NCBI GenBank assembly: GCA_944363745.1
Contig: CALVVD010000003.1
Coordinates: forward strand, 1 to 23,823
DNA length: 23,823 nt
Direction of reading: 5' to 3'
From: an uncultured Bacilli bacterium
GTDB lineage: Bacteria > Bacillota_I > Bacilli_A > RF39 > UBA660
Positions 23,267-23,823 of the stretch are shown piece by piece. Numbering within the stretch: position 1 is the stretch's first letter; each line of letters starts with the position of its first letter. Under the pieces are notes generated by a model. The model was not told the DNA's origin. It searched no databases and saw only the letters and a list, made by a program, of their open reading frames with translations. A program made the translations under genes and the position numbers.

Positions 23267-23823
23267 ATGAATATTTATCATGAATTAAATAAAGTAATAG
23301 ATTATATAGAAGATAATTTAGAAAACGATATAGACTATGAAAAAATCGCTAGAATTCTAGGAGTTAATGTCTATACTGCTAAAAAACTCTTTAGTCTATT
23401 ATGTAATAATACAATAGCAGAGTATATTAGAAAGAGAAGATTAACTTTATCTTTCTATGATTTAACTGTAAAAAACGAGAAAATAATAGATGTTGCGCTT
23501 AAATATCACTATGATAATCCAACATCTTTTTCTCGTGCTTTTTATAAGTTTTATGGTGTTAAACCTAGTAAGGCAAAAGACTTAAATAAAGGTATTAAAA
23601 CTTTTCCTAAAATTGTCTTTAAAGAAGAGATAACTGATAGTAGTGATTTAACATATAATATTATATCTTTAGATGAATTTACTTTATATGGAGTAGGAAT
23701 TAAGACTACTAATGATACTATTAAGAGAGATGCTCCAAGATTTTTTGATGAATGTATCAATAAATTTAATAAACATCCAGATTATGGTATGGTTACTTAT
23801 GAAGATAGATATAATAGTGATAA
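23267..23823 (+). CDS. AraC-family transcriptional regulator with GyrI-like domain (3' partial)
   Basis: The frame from ATG 23267 stays open to the window end, so 185 residues are visible. The first 115 form two helix-turn-helix motifs: IDYEKIARILGVNVYTAKKLF and then KIIDVALKYHYDNPTSFSRAF with FYGVKPSKAK, the AraC consensus. A GyrI-like effector-binding domain begins after about residue 120 (LDEFTLYGVGIKTTND, APRFFDECI). The DNA-binding domain is N-terminal, as in Rob/SoxS-GyrI-type fusions. There is no clear Shine-Dalgarno before the ATG, which lies two bases after the superoxide reductase stop, so translation is probably coupled to that gene. A role in redox or toxic-compound sensing is inferred from the partner gene. 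Confidence 0.88.
   Translation, partial: MNIYHELNKVIDYIEDNLENDIDYEKIARILGVNVYTAKKLFSLLCNNTIAEYIRKRRLTLSFYDLTVKNEKIIDVALKYHYDNPTSFSRAFYKFYGVKPSKAKDLNKGIKTFPKIVFKEEITDSSDLTYNIISLDEFTLYGVGIKTTNDTIKRDAPRFFDECINKFNKHPDYGMVTYEDRYNSD

Noticed and set aside
23551..23760. Minus-strand reading frame of 69 codons
   Set aside because: It is antisense to the AraC-family regulator, whose plus-strand frame runs to the window end.
1..23823. Mycoplasma-type genetic code (TGA as tryptophan)
   Set aside because: TGA ends several genes at positions that fit family lengths, and conserved tryptophans are TGG.

Overview
This window comes from a very AT-rich, low-GC Gram-positive-type bacterium, most likely an anaerobic gut member of the Bacillota (Bacilli/Erysipelotrichia or RF39-like). 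The evidence is strong purine-rich Shine-Dalgarno sites, TTTTT-tailed hairpin terminators, a superoxide reductase of anaerobe type, and cell-wall polysaccharide genes. TGA serves as a stop (for example at 14605-14607, 16064-16066 and 20133-20135) and tryptophan is TGG, so it is not a Mycoplasma-type code. Every gene is on the + strand and spacing is tight, with several overlaps.

Bases 1-17040 are a surface-polysaccharide locus. It opens with the 3' part of a secreted GH25 lysozyme carrying Ig-like wall repeats, closed by a terminator. An ABC-2 polysaccharide exporter follows (ATPase 1792, permease 2546). Then come a tandem GT2 glycosyltransferase (3321), a DUF2142 membrane protein (5498), a polyprenyl-phosphate-sugar-synthase-like GT2 with a DUF2304 protein and an SMR/EamA-like protein (7042-8454), a GT-C-like membrane protein (8464), UDP-galactopyranose mutase (10324), another GT2 (11486) and a further large membrane protein (12520). 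A separate promoter at 14604-14632 drives a GT2-GtrA-GT2 module (14659-17021) that ends in a terminator. The picture is a polymer made in the cytoplasm, probably containing galactofuranose, exported by the ABC transporter and decorated outside the membrane with sugars delivered on polyprenyl phosphate.

Bases 17056-22027 are a compact housekeeping operon. It contains two U32 proteins resembling the YrrN/YrrO (TrhP) pair that makes 5-hydroxyuridine in tRNA, a divergent HAM1/ITPase-family protein between them, an unknown 120-residue protein, a dGTPase-type HD hydrolase, and a divergent FolD that appears to have lost two cyclohydrolase catalytic residues.

Bases 22028-22809 hold the most notable system: a type III (protein-RNA) toxin-antitoxin module of the CptIN kind. 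A non-coding RNA contains two copies of a 49-bp tandem repeat. Each copy has an identical 37-bp core that can fold as an H-type pseudoknot. The repeats are followed by a strong terminator and then a 158-residue CptN-like endoribonuclease toxin.

The window closes with a promoter, a two-domain desulfoferrodoxin (superoxide reductase), and the 5' part of an AraC-family regulator with a GyrI-like effector domain, cut off by the window end.
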